The notes beneath the pieces are model-generated. The model had not been told where the DNA came from. It worked only from the letters and a program-made list of their open reading frames with translations, and did not search any database. DNA of 64,000 nt from Ignavibacteria bacterium (GTDB lineage: Bacteria; Bacteroidota; Ignavibacteria; Tepidaquicellales; Tepidaquicellaceae). A program made the position numbers and the translations under genes. Below are positions 9,028 through 19,463 of the stretch, one piece after another; positions within the stretch are counted from its first letter, which is position 1; each line of letters opens with the position of its first letter. The DNA lies in assembly GCA_019187405.1 (NCBI GenBank), contig JABAQZ010000005.1:62001-126000 (forward strand), written 5' to 3'.

Positions 9028-9436
9028 AATTTTGAAATAAGTTCCAAACTCTTTTAAACTCAATTAATACAATTCAATCAGACACATTTTGCAATGGTTC
9101 ATAATATTCGTTTGACTTTACTTCAAAAAATTTATCAGAGTAAAAATAAATGAGAATGAATCCAAATTGCATAGATTAAATTAAGAATTATTTGTTAAAC
9201 TCTGAATTCTATTTTCACACAAGCTTAAAATTCCACACTGAGATTTCAAACTAAAGTTACAATCTTCCGAATAATCCAAACTATAAAAATTCTCATCTAA
9301 AAAAATACAATCAGCAGATATAAAAAATGCGTAGACGTATATTGCAGATTAAAAATGAATGATACATTAAATTTACTGTGATCATGTTTTAAGCTGATTG
9401 TAAAAATAATTTTGAAATTTATGCATTAAATTAAAA

Positions 9437-9467
9437 TTGATATTTGAAATCATTAATCATAAATTTG
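9437..9467 (+). promoter_or_regulatory. Candidate promoter for the secreted sialidase-fold gene
   Basis: TTG at 9437-9439 and TAAATTTG at 9460-9467 are spaced 20 nt apart, matching the Bacteroidota -33/-7 pattern, 37 nt upstream of the ATG at 9505. The rest of the 9028-9504 intergenic region shows no gene or strong hairpin. Confidence 0.4.
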
Positions 9468-9504
9468 CTTCACAAAATTTTTCCAAATCTAATTTTAAGC
9501 AAAC

Positions 9505-12500
9505 ATGAAAAGATTTCTTTTCTTCTTGTCCGTATTATTTACGGGCTCATTACTATTCATGGGGCAAAAATCACAGGATAATCCGGAAAGATGGAATATT
9601 CATCCATCCATGTCCAGAATTTATCCGTCAGGTGAATATTCAACATTGCCTCAAAACGACAATCTTGTATTTTCAGAAAATGACAGGATTATCCCAACGC
9701 CGATTGGAACCTTTGCTGTTTCTCCGAATTTCAGAGTTCATCCGAGTGCAGGTACGCAGAGTGAAACTCCGATAGTAAGGCATCCGACAAATCAGCAGAT
9801 AATGCTGGCTTCTGCAAACACTTTCAGAGGAGGTTCTACATTCAGCACAGGTGTTTATGTAACTACTAACGGCGGATTGAACTGGTTTGGAAGTGATACA
9901 TTAAACAACGGAGGGTTTAACAGCGGAGATCCCGGACCTGTAATTGACAAAGACGGCAGATTTCTTATGTCATACATAACCACCGCATTCTCAATGGGTG
10001 CAAGTTATTCAACAAACAATGGAATAAACTGGGCTCCAACGGTAACATTTCCCGGAGCATCGACAAGCGCTGATAAAAATTTATCTGGAACCGATGACGC
10101 TCCATCGAGTGCATATTATGGAAGAAGTTATACTGTATATACAGAATTTGGCGGTTCTTATGTTAACAGAATTGTAATATCATATACTTCAAATGGAGGA
10201 GTAAGCTGGTCAACTGTTGCGCCTGTAAGTCCTCCAACATCATCAGGACATCATCATCAAGGTTGTGATGTCAGATGCGGACCAAACGGCGAAGTTTATG
10301 TTGTATGGGCAAACTGCACAACGAACGGCCAGAATTCTACTGAAGATTCACTTGGTGTTGCCAAGTCAACAAACGGCGGTGTCAACTGGGTTTTCACGAA
10401 GAACAACGCAAACAACATGAACGGTATCAGGACTTCAGGTTTAATTAACGGAATAAGAGCAAACGGATTTCCGAGAATTGACGTTGACAGATCGGGCGGT
10501 CCGAGAAACGGATGGATATATGTTGTAACAGCAGAAAAAACTGTTGCGCCTGCAACTGACGTTTCAGATGTTATTCTTCACAAATCAACAGACGGCGGAG
10601 TTACATGGACTTCTTCAAGAGTAAATCAGGATGCTGCAGGCAACGGAAAATATCAGTATATGCCTGCCGTAAGAGTTGATGAATACGGCGGAGTAAACGT
10701 AGTTTATTATGATACAAGAAACATTCCTACAAATGATTCGGCTCAGATTTATGTTTCAAGGTCAATTGACGGAGGTAGTACTTGGTCTGACATTCTTATT
10801 TCAGATCATAAGTTTAAGCCCAAACCGATATCAGGACTTGCAGGCGGTTACCAGGGAGATTATATCGGCATTACTTCCGGTAACGGAAAAGTATGGCCTT
10901 ACTGGTGTGAAGATATTACAGGAGCTTATCAAGCATGGACAGCTTATTTTGATATTGGTCCCTCCATTACGCATACACCTTTGCCTAACACCGAACAGTT
11001 AACAGGCAGCTATGCTGTCAACTGTGTAATTACGCCTGCCGGCTCAGGTATTAATCCATCTAAGACAAAATTATACTGGTCAAGGAATAATCCTTCAATT
11101 ACAGACAGCTTGTTAATGACAAACTCCGGCGGCAACAACTGGACTGCAAACATCCCGGCAAACGGCGCTGCTGCTACTTACAGATATTATATTTCCACTA
11201 CTGACAGTTTAAACAGAACGGCAACTTCTCCAAACGGCGCACCGTCTGTTTTAAATTCATTCATTGCATCAACTGACAATAGTGCACCAGTGATTACACA
11301 TACACCTTTACCGGATCAGCCAAAACCCGTTTGGCCGTCAACAGTTTATGCAACAGTTACGGATAATCTCGGACTCGATTCGGTTTGGGTAAGATGGTAC
11401 ATTAATACTCCGGCTGTAATAAAGCATTTCAAATTAAACAATTCAAGCGGAGGCACTTATACTGCTCAGTTTAATTCAGTTAATGCAGATGTTAATGTTG
11501 GCGATATGATTTATTACAAAATATTTGCTCAGGATATTTCATTGGCACATAACAAAGACTCAAGCGCTTTAAACAGTTTTGAAATAATTGATCAATATCT
11601 TTGCGAAGGTTTTTCCGGGACCACTTTCCCGCCAGATTTCTGGACACTGCAGTACAGCGGGACACAATTTTGGACAAGAAACGATGTAAGCAGTTACGGA
11701 GTTGGAAGCGGCTCTGCTAAGTTTGATTTCTGGAGCGCCACAAGCGGAACTCAGCAGTCAATGATATCATTAGCGTTTTCAGCTTCAGTCCCGGGTGATT
11801 CGCTTAAGTTTGATCATGCTTATGCGCCATATTCCAGCGGAACCGATTCGTTAATCATTGAAACTTCAACCAATGCAGGTGCCACATATACTACTTTGGT
11901 AAGAATGTGGGGAAATGCTTCAGGAGGGACTTTGAATACTGCGTCTACTTCAACATCGGCATTTACTCCCACAAGTTCACAATGGGCAACGAAGAGATAT
12001 ACATTACCTACGGGAACAAACATGGTTAAATTCCGTGCTTACAGCGGTTATGGAAACAATCTATACATTGACAGTATATGTAAGGTTCAAGGAGATCCTC
12101 CTCCACCTCCTCCGGTTATAAATACTTCTGATGATTCGCTTGTTGTTTATTTACCATACGGCTCGAATACGACAAACAAAAATCTTGCTATTCAAAATAC
12201 AGGAGGTTCAGCGCTTAACTGGTCGCTTACCGAATTGTCAACGCTTGCCGATAAAATGAAAACACAGAATCCATTTTCTGAAGAGGATATAATCAGAATG
12301 ATGAATCAGCCAAAAGGCGCAGAGGACATTTATCATGGTTCGGAAGTATTGGACGGACAAGGCGGTCCTGACGGATTTGGATACATCTGGATTGACAGTG
12401 ATGAACCGGGAGGTCCTGTATATAATTATGCGGATATTTCAGGAGTAGGGACACAAATTACTGCTTGGTCAAACAGCAATGCCGATGACGGTTATGCAAC

Positions 12501-13791
12501 TGTATCGCTTCCATTTAATTTTAATTATTATGGAACAGATTATTCCCAATTAAAGATATGTACAAATGGATGGGTATCATTTGATGTTGCTTCGTCAAGC
12601 GTTGCATATGCAAATACTTCAATACCATCTTCTTCGGAGCCGAATAATGCTCTATTTGGATTTTGGGATGATCTCGATATTAGATCATCAGGAGCAGTGT
12701 ATTATTATTATGACTCGCCAAATAACAGATTTATCGTTGAATTCAAAAATGTTCCTCATTACAGCTCTGGCGGACCATATACTTTTGAAATCATACTTAA
12801 TAGCAACGGACAGATCCTTTATAAATATCAAAGCATTGTATCATTGGATAATTCGGCAACAATTGGCAATGAAAATTCCGGAGGCACTGACGGACTTCAG
12901 ATGGTTTACAATAATACTTATGTTCATAACAATCTTGCAGTTCTCATTAAACTGGGAGGAATAGATTGGGTAGATGAAAATCCTGTATCTGGTTCTGTTC
13001 CAATCAGCGGAAATCAGAATGTGGATGTCGAATTCAACAGTACCGGATTAGCGGTTGGTACATATACCGGTCTTCTAAAAATTGCCTCAAACGATCCTGT
13101 CACTCCGCTTAAAAATGTGCTTGTAAAACTAAATGTCGGATTGTCGGTTGCATCTGAGATAACTCTTGCTCTTGAAGGATTTTACAATAATTCTATCAGC
13201 GCTTTGAATTTACGGGACACTACCAGCATTTATCTCAGAAATACTTCCCCTCCGTATGCAATAATTGATTCAGCAACGGGAGTAATTGATTCCGTTACTT
13301 TTGCCGGATCATTTTTATTTCAGAATGCTCCTTCGGGGACTTATTATCTGCAGGTAAAAACAAGAAACGGACTTGAAACCTGGAGCAAGAACGGCGGTGA
13401 AGTTTATACGCAAGGTTCATTATTTACGTATGATTTTACGACAGCTGCCTCGCAGGCATACGGAAGCAATCAGATTTCGGTATCGTCTTATTTCATGATT
13501 TACAGCGGAGATATAAATGGTGATGGAGTAATTGACGGAGTAGATCTTGGCGGAATAGATAATGATGCTTCTATCTTCAATTCAGGCTATTTGGTAACTG
13601 ACCTTAACGGAGATTACATCATCGATGGAGGAGATCTCTCCATCTGCGATAACAATGCATCAAACTTCATTGCAAAAATTGTACCTCCCGGAGCAGGTCC
13701 GACAAAAGGAAATGATCCTTCGAGCAGGTATCAAAGCAAAAATTTAAAAACTGCAAATAAGAATTCGCAAAGAGAAACTCAACGGAAATAA
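9505..13791 (+). CDS. Large secreted sialidase-fold protein with dockerin-like C-terminus
   Basis: A 1428-residue protein beginning with a signal peptide (MKRFLFFLSVLFTGSLLF). Residues about 70-490 contain repeated Asp-box-like motifs (STNGGVNWV, STDGGVTWT, SIDGGSTWS), indicating a six-bladed sialidase/BNR propeller. Next come Ig-like segments, a jelly-roll or adhesion module (CEGFSGTTFPPDFW) near 690-860, and another beta module with a D-G-Y-A-T-V-x-LPFNF-like stretch near 1000. An immunoglobulin-like 'ASH/choice' segment (NVDVEFNSTGLAVGTYTG) follows. Residues about 1334-1389 hold two calcium-loop repeats (DINGDGVIDGVD and DLNGDYIIDGGD), as in type I dockerins. The last 39 residues are polar, and no type IX sorting domain is seen. 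It is probably an extracellular glycan-binding or degrading protein. The exact enzyme activity is unknown because Asp-box propellers are also found in non-enzymes. Confidence 0.8.
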   Translation: MKRFLFFLSVLFTGSLLFMGQKSQDNPERWNIHPSMSRIYPSGEYSTLPQNDNLVFSENDRIIPTPIGTFAVSPNFRVHPSAGTQSETPIVRHPTNQQIMLASANTFRGGSTFSTGVYVTTNGGLNWFGSDTLNNGGFNSGDPGPVIDKDGRFLMSYITTAFSMGASYSTNNGINWAPTVTFPGASTSADKNLSGTDDAPSSAYYGRSYTVYTEFGGSYVNRIVISYTSNGGVSWSTVAPVSPPTSSGHHHQGCDVRCGPNGEVYVVWANCTTNGQNSTEDSLGVAKSTNGGVNWVFTKNNANNMNGIRTSGLINGIRANGFPRIDVDRSGGPRNGWIYVVTAEKTVAPATDVSDVILHKSTDGGVTWTSSRVNQDAAGNGKYQYMPAVRVDEYGGVNVVYYDTRNIPTNDSAQIYVSRSIDGGSTWSDILISDHKFKPKPISGLAGGYQGDYIGITSGNGKVWPYWCEDITGAYQAWTAYFDIGPSITHTPLPNTEQLTGSYAVNCVITPAGSGINPSKTKLYWSRNNPSITDSLLMTNSGGNNWTANIPANGAAATYRYYISTTDSLNRTATSPNGAPSVLNSFIASTDNSAPVITHTPLPDQPKPVWPSTVYATVTDNLGLDSVWVRWYINTPAVIKHFKLNNSSGGTYTAQFNSVNADVNVGDMIYYKIFAQDISLAHNKDSSALNSFEIIDQYLCEGFSGTTFPPDFWTLQYSGTQFWTRNDVSSYGVGSGSAKFDFWSATSGTQQSMISLAFSASVPGDSLKFDHAYAPYSSGTDSLIIETSTNAGATYTTLVRMWGNASGGTLNTASTSTSAFTPTSSQWATKRYTLPTGTNMVKFRAYSGYGNNLYIDSICKVQGDPPPPPPVINTSDDSLVVYLPYGSNTTNKNLAIQNTGGSALNWSLTELSTLADKMKTQNPFSEEDIIRMMNQPKGAEDIYHGSEVLDGQGGPDGFGYIWIDSDEPGGPVYNYADISGVGTQITAWSNSNADDGYATVSLPFNFNYYGTDYSQLKICTNGWVSFDVASSSVAYANTSIPSSSEPNNALFGFWDDLDIRSSGAVYYYYDSPNNRFIVEFKNVPHYSSGGPYTFEIILNSNGQILYKYQSIVSLDNSATIGNENSGGTDGLQMVYNNTYVHNNLAVLIKLGGIDWVDENPVSGSVPISGNQNVDVEFNSTGLAVGTYTGLLKIASNDPVTPLKNVLVKLNVGLSVASEITLALEGFYNNSISALNLRDTTSIYLRNTSPPYAIIDSATGVIDSVTFAGSFLFQNAPSGTYYLQVKTRNGLETWSKNGGEVYTQGSLFTYDFTTAASQAYGSNQISVSSYFMIYSGDINGDGVIDGVDLGGIDNDASIFNSGYLVTDLNGDYIIDGGDLSICDNNASNFIAKIVPPGAGPTKGNDPSSRYQSKNLKTANKNSQRETQRK

Positions 13792-13820
13792 ACATAATTG
13801 ATTTCGTTTAACGGCTAAGT

Positions 13821-13859
13821 TTCGGGGATAGAGTATCGACTTTATCCCCGAATTTTTTT
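13821..13859 (+). terminator. Rho-independent terminator
   Basis: A perfect 10-bp stem TTCGGGGATA/TATCCCCGAA (13821-13830 and 13843-13852) with a 12-nt loop is followed by a run of seven T, 29 bp after the stop of the 1428-residue gene. Confidence 0.85.
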
Positions 13860-14418
13860 AATGAAGTTTGATCTTTTAAATTTAAATAGAAAGTTTAGAC
13901 AATTCAAAAATTTTTATTTGACTAAAAAAGTATAATAAATAATTTCACAAAAGTCATAAGAATAGTTTCGCTAAAGTTATACTAATTTAAATTAAAGCGT
14001 AATCCGATTACAGTTTAATCTTAGCATTGGCAGATTTTGTATTGCTGAAGTTTTTTTTTGTTAGAGGAAGAGTTTTCAAGTAACTTAAAAATATTAAAAA
14101 TGTTTGCGGCAGATATTAGATCAACTTTGATACAGGCGGCAATTCAAGAGTATTATATTTTTCAAATCAAGCTACAGAGAATTTAATCTGACAAGTAAAA
14201 TTAAATTACTTAAGAAAATTTTAATTATTTATTAAACTAAATTATCATGCAATATAATGTCACAATTTATTATTAAAAAAATATTGGACTCATAATTTTA
14301 TCTTAAAAAATAATGATGAAAACAGGTAAATCCTTTTATCAAGTTTCAAACATTTGTAATTAATTGTATTTCAGAATTCAAAGAATTATATTTACACACT
14401 TTTAAAATTTAAAATAAT
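13860..14418. other. Non-coding stretch, nothing recognised
   Basis: About 560 bp of very AT-rich DNA between the terminator and the OppF-type gene. I see no gene, repeat or RNA. TATATTTA at 14388-14395, about 25 nt before the ATG, is a one-mismatch -7 box and may be the promoter of the next gene. Confidence 0.4.
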
Positions 14419-15414
14419 ATGTCGGATATTCTTGTAGAAGTCAACGGGTTAAAAAAATATTTTCCTATTAAAAAAGGCGTATTCTCCAAAACTATCGGGA
14501 ATGTTAAAGCGGTGGATGATGTAACTTTTAAGATTAAAAAGGGAGAAACACTTGGTCTTGTCGGAGAATCCGGATGCGGAAAAACAACCGTAGGCAGAAC
14601 GATATTAAGATTGATTGAACCTACAGCTGGTGAAGTTATTTTTGACGGGAAAAATATTACTAAGATGGATACAAAAGAGTTAAAGCAATACAGAAAACAG
14701 ATGCAGATAATTTTTCAGGATCCTTATTCATCTTTAAATCCAAGAATTACAGTCGGAGGCATGTTGACTGAAATACTTAAGTTCCATGAAATAGCCGAAG
14801 GTGCAGCAGCCGAAAAGAAAGTTGAAGATTTACTTGAGAAAGTAGGGCTGCGAAAAATTCACGCAAGAAGATATCCGCACGAATTTTCAGGAGGTCAGAG
14901 ACAAAGAATAGGAGTAGCAAGAGCATTATCTGTGGAACCAAAATTTATTGTTTGCGATGAACCTGTCTCTGCGCTTGACGTGTCGATACAGTCACAGATT
15001 ATAAATTTACTTCAGGATCTGCAAAAAGAATTTGGAATTACTTACTTATTTATTTCACATGATCTTTCTGTAGTAGAACATATTTCAGACAGAGTCTGTG
15101 TAATGTATCTTGGTCAGCTTGTGGAGGTTGCCGACAGTAAAGAGCTGTATGCTAATCCAAAGCATCCATATACACAGGCATTGCTTTCAGCCGTTCCGAT
15201 CCCTGATCCGAAGAATAAATCCAAAAGAATCATACTTTCCGGAGACGTACCTTCGCCTGCAAATGTACCGACGGGATGTTATTTCCATCCACGATGTCCA
15301 AAAGTTTTTGCTGATTGTTCCGTTATTCATCCGGAGTTAGCCGGAACCGGAGGACATGAGCAAAGCTGCTTATTGTTTCCCGAAAGCTATCCTAAAGATG
15401 TAAAAGCTGCGTAA
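14419..15414 (+). CDS. Oligopeptide/dipeptide ABC transporter ATPase (OppF/DppF-type)
   Basis: A 331-residue ATPase with Walker A GESGCGKTT near residue 53, Q-loop QDPYSSLNPR, signature EFSGGQRQRIGVARAL, Walker B FIVCDEPVSALDVS and the switch histidine in FISHDLSVVEHI. The C-terminal about 80 residues carry the OppF/DppF extension with GDVPSPANVPTGC and a cysteine cluster (C-x6-C-x4-DC) that often binds an iron-sulfur cluster or zinc. It would power import of peptides together with two permeases, an OppD-type ATPase and a binding protein. None of these is in the window, so it is an orphan gene here. Confidence 0.9.
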   Translation: MSDILVEVNGLKKYFPIKKGVFSKTIGNVKAVDDVTFKIKKGETLGLVGESGCGKTTVGRTILRLIEPTAGEVIFDGKNITKMDTKELKQYRKQMQIIFQDPYSSLNPRITVGGMLTEILKFHEIAEGAAAEKKVEDLLEKVGLRKIHARRYPHEFSGGQRQRIGVARALSVEPKFIVCDEPVSALDVSIQSQIINLLQDLQKEFGITYLFISHDLSVVEHISDRVCVMYLGQLVEVADSKELYANPKHPYTQALLSAVPIPDPKNKSKRIILSGDVPSPANVPTGCYFHPRCPKVFADCSVIHPELAGTGGHEQSCLLFPESYPKDVKAA

Positions 15415-15550
15415 AAGAAAGATCTTTTTTATAGGTCATTTCACACAGGTTTTTTCATTTATCATTTTTTTCTTCAAAGAAAATATAGTGAAACTAATCA
15501 ATTTGTAATTTCGTTTGAGACTATGAGTTTCATGTCTATTCAGCAAAGCA

Positions 15551-18097
15551 ATGCATAAAATCTTAATCATTATTTTACTTATTGTCATATATTCAAGCGA
15601 GATTTATTCTCAAAATAATTCCGTACTTAAAAAATCATTATTATTTGGATCAGTAAAAAATGAAAAAGATGAATCACTTAAGGGAGCTGAAATCAACATT
15701 AAGAATCAATCCAGTTATTACTCTGTAAGATCAGATTTTTCCGGAAAATTTAGAATTGAAATCAATCCCGGAGTTTATAATATAAGCGTTGTGCTGCAGG
15801 GATTTAACAACTACAGCTTTAATAATTTCAAAATTGATTCCGGAGAAACCGGGGAATTAAATATCGTATTACTTGAAAAAATTGTCAGTACGGAGGAGAT
15901 TGAAGTAGAAGGTTTGTTCAGACAATCTCAGGATGATTTGAGAACAAGTGTGTACAATCTAAGACCTACAGAAGTAAAAATATTACCCGGAGCTGTAGAA
16001 GATGTGCTTAGGTCTCTCAGGTCACTGCCAGGTGTTTCATCACTGAATGATTTTTCATCTCAGATAGTAGTCCGCGGTTCAGGTCCCGATGAAAATCTCA
16101 TTATCATGGATGATGTGGAGATATTTAATCCGTACAGATTATACGGACTGGTAAGTATGTTTAATCCTGAAACGCTTAATGACATTACTTTGATTACCGG
16201 AGGTTTCCCGGCAAAATACGGTGACAGATTATCGGCAGTTCTCGATGTAACAAACAAGGAAGGAGATAAAAGCAATTACTTCAACGGGATAATTAATACG
16301 AGCATAACAAATGCAAACCTGATTTTCAACGGAAAGAATCCATTTGATATACCCGGCTCATGGCTTATCTCCAGCAGAAGGACATATTACGATCTTATCA
16401 TCGGTCCGTTTGCAAAAAAAGCTGGCTTGATAACCGATGATTCTTCTTTGCCGAATTTCAGAGATTTGCAATTTAAGCTTGCCTTTGGTCCATTTGGAAA
16501 AAACAGATTCTTTGCAAACGGAATATTTTCACAAGATGGAGTTGATATTATACCAGGCGAAGATAACGATCAGCCTGACAGCATTGCTGTTACAGATGTA
16601 ACAAAAAACAATATGGCTTCTTTATCATGGCATTACAATCCCGATAAAGAATTCATTTCACGAACAACATTTTCATGGTATCAGAATAAAGGTGATAATG
16701 ATTTTGACAGCGAACTTCTTGATCCGCTAATAGACCAGGAAGGATATACACCCGAGCAAAGAGACAGCTTGAGACAAATCGGAGCATTGCTTGGATTGAG
16801 CTTTAATTCTACTTACACTTTCAGTAAAATTTCATTGGGAAACAAATCTGTATTGCTTTCCAAAAAGACTGATTTTGAATTCGGCGGCGGAGTTGACTTT
16901 GTTAAGACTGATCTGAAATATAACCTCAAAGTTGATGACCAGTTCAGATCGATATTCAACAGTCTGCCAGGCGCGTCGGCATTTCTCGATGACTTTAATC
17001 TGACAGGTGAATATAAGGCAAGAGCTTATATTTACGGACAGGCGAATTACAAAATTAACAAAAGATATTTCATTCAACCTTCTTTAAGACTGGATTACTT
17101 TGATATAATTAAAACTCCTTATCTTGCTCCGAGAATTAATATCGGATATGCCATTGATCCACTGACGACACTCAGAACTTCACTTGGTGTTTATTACCAG
17201 TCTCCGGGACTTGAAAAACTTGTTGACGGAAGGACATTTTATGATTTACGTGATGCAGATGAGAAGGGAATTAAAGCCGAAAAAGCTTATCATCTAATTG
17301 CCGGGATTGACAGGTGGATCAGCAATGAATGGTTTGCTAAGATTGAAGGTTATTATAAAAAATTCAGCGATCTGCTCGAGCAGGAAAAACTGAAAGGTTA
17401 TAGATATGAGTTTACTCTTAATGATCCTTCAAATCAGAATCCTGCATATATAAAAAATTATTCAAATTGGATAAGGTCATCGGAAAAACTTGCTTATGAT
17501 TCACTAACTACAAATCCGATTAATATCGGAAGCGGCGAGGCATACGGCTTTGAAATAAGTTTGGAAAAAAAATACACGACTGCAGATTCAAAATTTTCTG
17601 GTTGGATTAATTACTCGCTTTCATTCTCCAATCGGGAAAAATACGGAATAACAAATCCATACAGATTTGACCAAAGGCATGCTGCCAATGTCGTTTTGAA
17701 TTTCAGAACAACAAGCTGGCTCGAGCTTGGAATGAGATGGACTTATGCTTCAAACTTTCCCGTAACAACACCGGTAGGAATAACACCGAGACTTGTTGCC
17801 GATTCTATCGCAGTAAATCCGCTGACAAGAGAAGTATTGTTTAATCTCGATTTTGGGTCTGATGAAAATCAGTTCAGCGACACTCGTCCGGCTTATCACA
17901 GATTGGATTTCCGCGCAACTGCTTACACTCATTTCTGGTCAACCGACTGGGCATTTTATATAGATGTAATTAATGTATATAACAGGAAAAACGTACTCGG
18001 GTATGACTATTCGATTACAAATGATCTGCAGATAAAGCGAAAAACAATCGGAATGTTTCCGATTCTGCCGACGATTGGCGTGAACGCGAGGTTTTAA
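15551..18097 (+). CDS. TonB-dependent receptor with carboxypeptidase-regulatory N-domain
   Basis: An 848-residue outer-membrane protein. A signal peptide ends near SSEIYSQ. Residues about 28-115 are a carboxypeptidase-regulatory-like beta sandwich (LFGSVKNEKDESLKGAEINIKN). A plug domain follows (PGAVEDVLRSLRSLPGV, then VVRGSGPDENLIIMDDVEI), then a beta barrel of about 600 residues rich in aromatic strand ends, finishing at an ARF terminus. Such receptors import large ligands (siderophores, glycans, peptides) using the TonB-ExbBD system. It stands alone: no SusD partner or substrate gene is nearby, so the ligand is unknown. There are 136 bp between it and the upstream ATPase gene. Confidence 0.88.
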   Translation: MHKILIIILLIVIYSSEIYSQNNSVLKKSLLFGSVKNEKDESLKGAEINIKNQSSYYSVRSDFSGKFRIEINPGVYNISVVLQGFNNYSFNNFKIDSGETGELNIVLLEKIVSTEEIEVEGLFRQSQDDLRTSVYNLRPTEVKILPGAVEDVLRSLRSLPGVSSLNDFSSQIVVRGSGPDENLIIMDDVEIFNPYRLYGLVSMFNPETLNDITLITGGFPAKYGDRLSAVLDVTNKEGDKSNYFNGIINTSITNANLIFNGKNPFDIPGSWLISSRRTYYDLIIGPFAKKAGLITDDSSLPNFRDLQFKLAFGPFGKNRFFANGIFSQDGVDIIPGEDNDQPDSIAVTDVTKNNMASLSWHYNPDKEFISRTTFSWYQNKGDNDFDSELLDPLIDQEGYTPEQRDSLRQIGALLGLSFNSTYTFSKISLGNKSVLLSKKTDFEFGGGVDFVKTDLKYNLKVDDQFRSIFNSLPGASAFLDDFNLTGEYKARAYIYGQANYKINKRYFIQPSLRLDYFDIIKTPYLAPRINIGYAIDPLTTLRTSLGVYYQSPGLEKLVDGRTFYDLRDADEKGIKAEKAYHLIAGIDRWISNEWFAKIEGYYKKFSDLLEQEKLKGYRYEFTLNDPSNQNPAYIKNYSNWIRSSEKLAYDSLTTNPINIGSGEAYGFEISLEKKYTTADSKFSGWINYSLSFSNREKYGITNPYRFDQRHAANVVLNFRTTSWLELGMRWTYASNFPVTTPVGITPRLVADSIAVNPLTREVLFNLDFGSDENQFSDTRPAYHRLDFRATAYTHFWSTDWAFYIDVINVYNRKNVLGYDYSITNDLQIKRKTIGMFPILPTIGVNARF

Positions 18098-18233
18098 ATC
18101 TTTCCGAAATCAAAAATTCTTGAAAATCTGTATTAAATTAAAATTCTTCGGATCAGTTGCGTATTCAAAATCAATTGAATAAAAACCGCAAAATAACTAA
18201 ATTGCACTCTAATTAATTAAAACTACTCTGAAA

Positions 18234-18617
18234 ATGAATTTTCCAGTTGCATTAAAGTATACTAAGGAACATGAATGGATAAAAGCAGAAGCAAACATCT
18301 GTACCATTGGAATAACCGATTTTGCACAGAGCGAGTTAGGAGATATTATTTATCTCGACATAACATCTGAAACCGGAAGTGAAGTAAAACAAGGTGATGT
18401 ACTTGGTTCTATTGAAGCAGTTAAAACTGTATCAGAAGTTTACAGTCCTGTTTCAGGAAAAATAACGGCAGTGAATACGGGGATTAATGATAATCCTTCA
18501 ATTGTGAATACTGATCCTTACGAAGGCGGATGGATTATCAAAATAGAAATATCCGATAAAAACGAACTTAATAGTCTCATGGATTCTGAAACTTACAAGT
18601 CTCAGATAGGAGCATAA
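18234..18617 (+). CDS. gcvH: Glycine cleavage system H protein
   Basis: A 127-residue lipoyl carrier, the normal family length. The start KYTKEHEWIK and the lipoylation motif IEAVKTVSEVYSP, with lysine about K64, are diagnostic. It shuttles the aminomethyl group between the P, T and L proteins of glycine cleavage and may also serve in lipoate relay. The other gcv genes are not in the window; instead it precedes the yceD-rpmF-plsX cluster. The -7-like TAAATTGC upstream is imperfect. Confidence 0.93.
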   Translation: MNFPVALKYTKEHEWIKAEANICTIGITDFAQSELGDIIYLDITSETGSEVKQGDVLGSIEAVKTVSEVYSPVSGKITAVNTGINDNPSIVNTDPYEGGWIIKIEISDKNELNSLMDSETYKSQIGA

Positions 18618-18694
18618 TTTTTTTCAGAATTTTTTGTTCTTTTAAATAGCAGACCAAATTTTTTTTGTTCTTTGAATTTTAAATTAGAAAAGCC

Positions 18695-19204
18695 ATGATG
18701 AAAATTAAAATAAGCAATCTGCAGGATGGAGAACACAATTACGATTTTATTGTTGAAGGCGGGGAGATTGATCTGGATGATGTTGAACTTTTTGGAGATA
18801 TATCTGTAAAAGTTAATCTGTATAAATCCGGGAATCAGTTTGATTTAAAAATAAATGTAAGCGGCAGAATGAAATTTGAATGCGACCGATGTCTGGATGA
18901 ATACGGATATGACTTCGCTAATTCTTACGAAATGATATATAAATTTGATTTTACACATGAGATGGTAGGAGATGAAAATGAATCTGATGACATCAGGTAT
19001 TTAAATCCGAATACAGCTTTCATTGACTTAAAGAACGATGTGCGTGATTTTATACTGCTTTCTGTTCCTCTGAAGCATGCACCTGAAGAAAAAGACGGAG
19101 TATGTACGCTATGCAAAAGAAACATTGCTGATATACTTAAGATAGATAAAGAGGAAGAAATAAATCCCGTATGGGAACAATTATTAAAAATAAAAACAAA
19201 ATAA
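18695..19204 (+). CDS. yceD: DUF177/YceD family protein (rRNA accumulation factor)
   Basis: A 169-residue acidic protein with two CxxC pairs, CDRC near residue 67 and CTLC near 145, as in DUF177. The family lies almost always directly upstream of rpmF and is linked to 23S rRNA accumulation or L32 supply. Here the rpmF ATG lies 9 bp downstream, so the two are probably co-translated. Start chosen at MMKIKISNL; the second Met is an equal alternative. Confidence 0.85.
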   Translation: MMKIKISNLQDGEHNYDFIVEGGEIDLDDVELFGDISVKVNLYKSGNQFDLKINVSGRMKFECDRCLDEYGYDFANSYEMIYKFDFTHEMVGDENESDDIRYLNPNTAFIDLKNDVRDFILLSVPLKHAPEEKDGVCTLCKRNIADILKIDKEEEINPVWEQLLKIKTK

Positions 19205-19213
19205 AATAAATAT

Positions 19214-19393
19214 ATGCCAAATCCTAAACGAAGACATTCCAAAGCAAGAGGCAGAAAAAGAAGGACTCATTACAAAGCTTCATCTCCGACTTTAATGGCC
19301 TGCCCAAATTGCGGCGAAATGAAGCAATCCCATAGAGTATGTCCATCATGTGGTTTCTATGACGGTAAGAATATACTTATACCAAAAAAATAA
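19214..19393 (+). CDS. rpmF: 50S ribosomal protein L32
   Basis: A 59-residue protein starting [17 protein letters not shown], with a zinc ribbon made of CPNC and CPSC (the C+ form). It belongs to the large ribosomal subunit. It sits in the standard yceD-rpmF-plsX order and is short enough to be missed by length-filtered gene calling. Confidence 0.97.
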   Translation: MPNPKRRHSKARGRKRRTHYKASSPTLMACPNCGEMKQSHRVCPSCGFYDGKNILIPKK

Positions 19394-19463
19394 TTCTTTT
19401 TTCCGTTCTGAATAAATCTTCCTTGATTTGTTTTTCTGTAACCGGTAAAATTATTTCTCTAAT

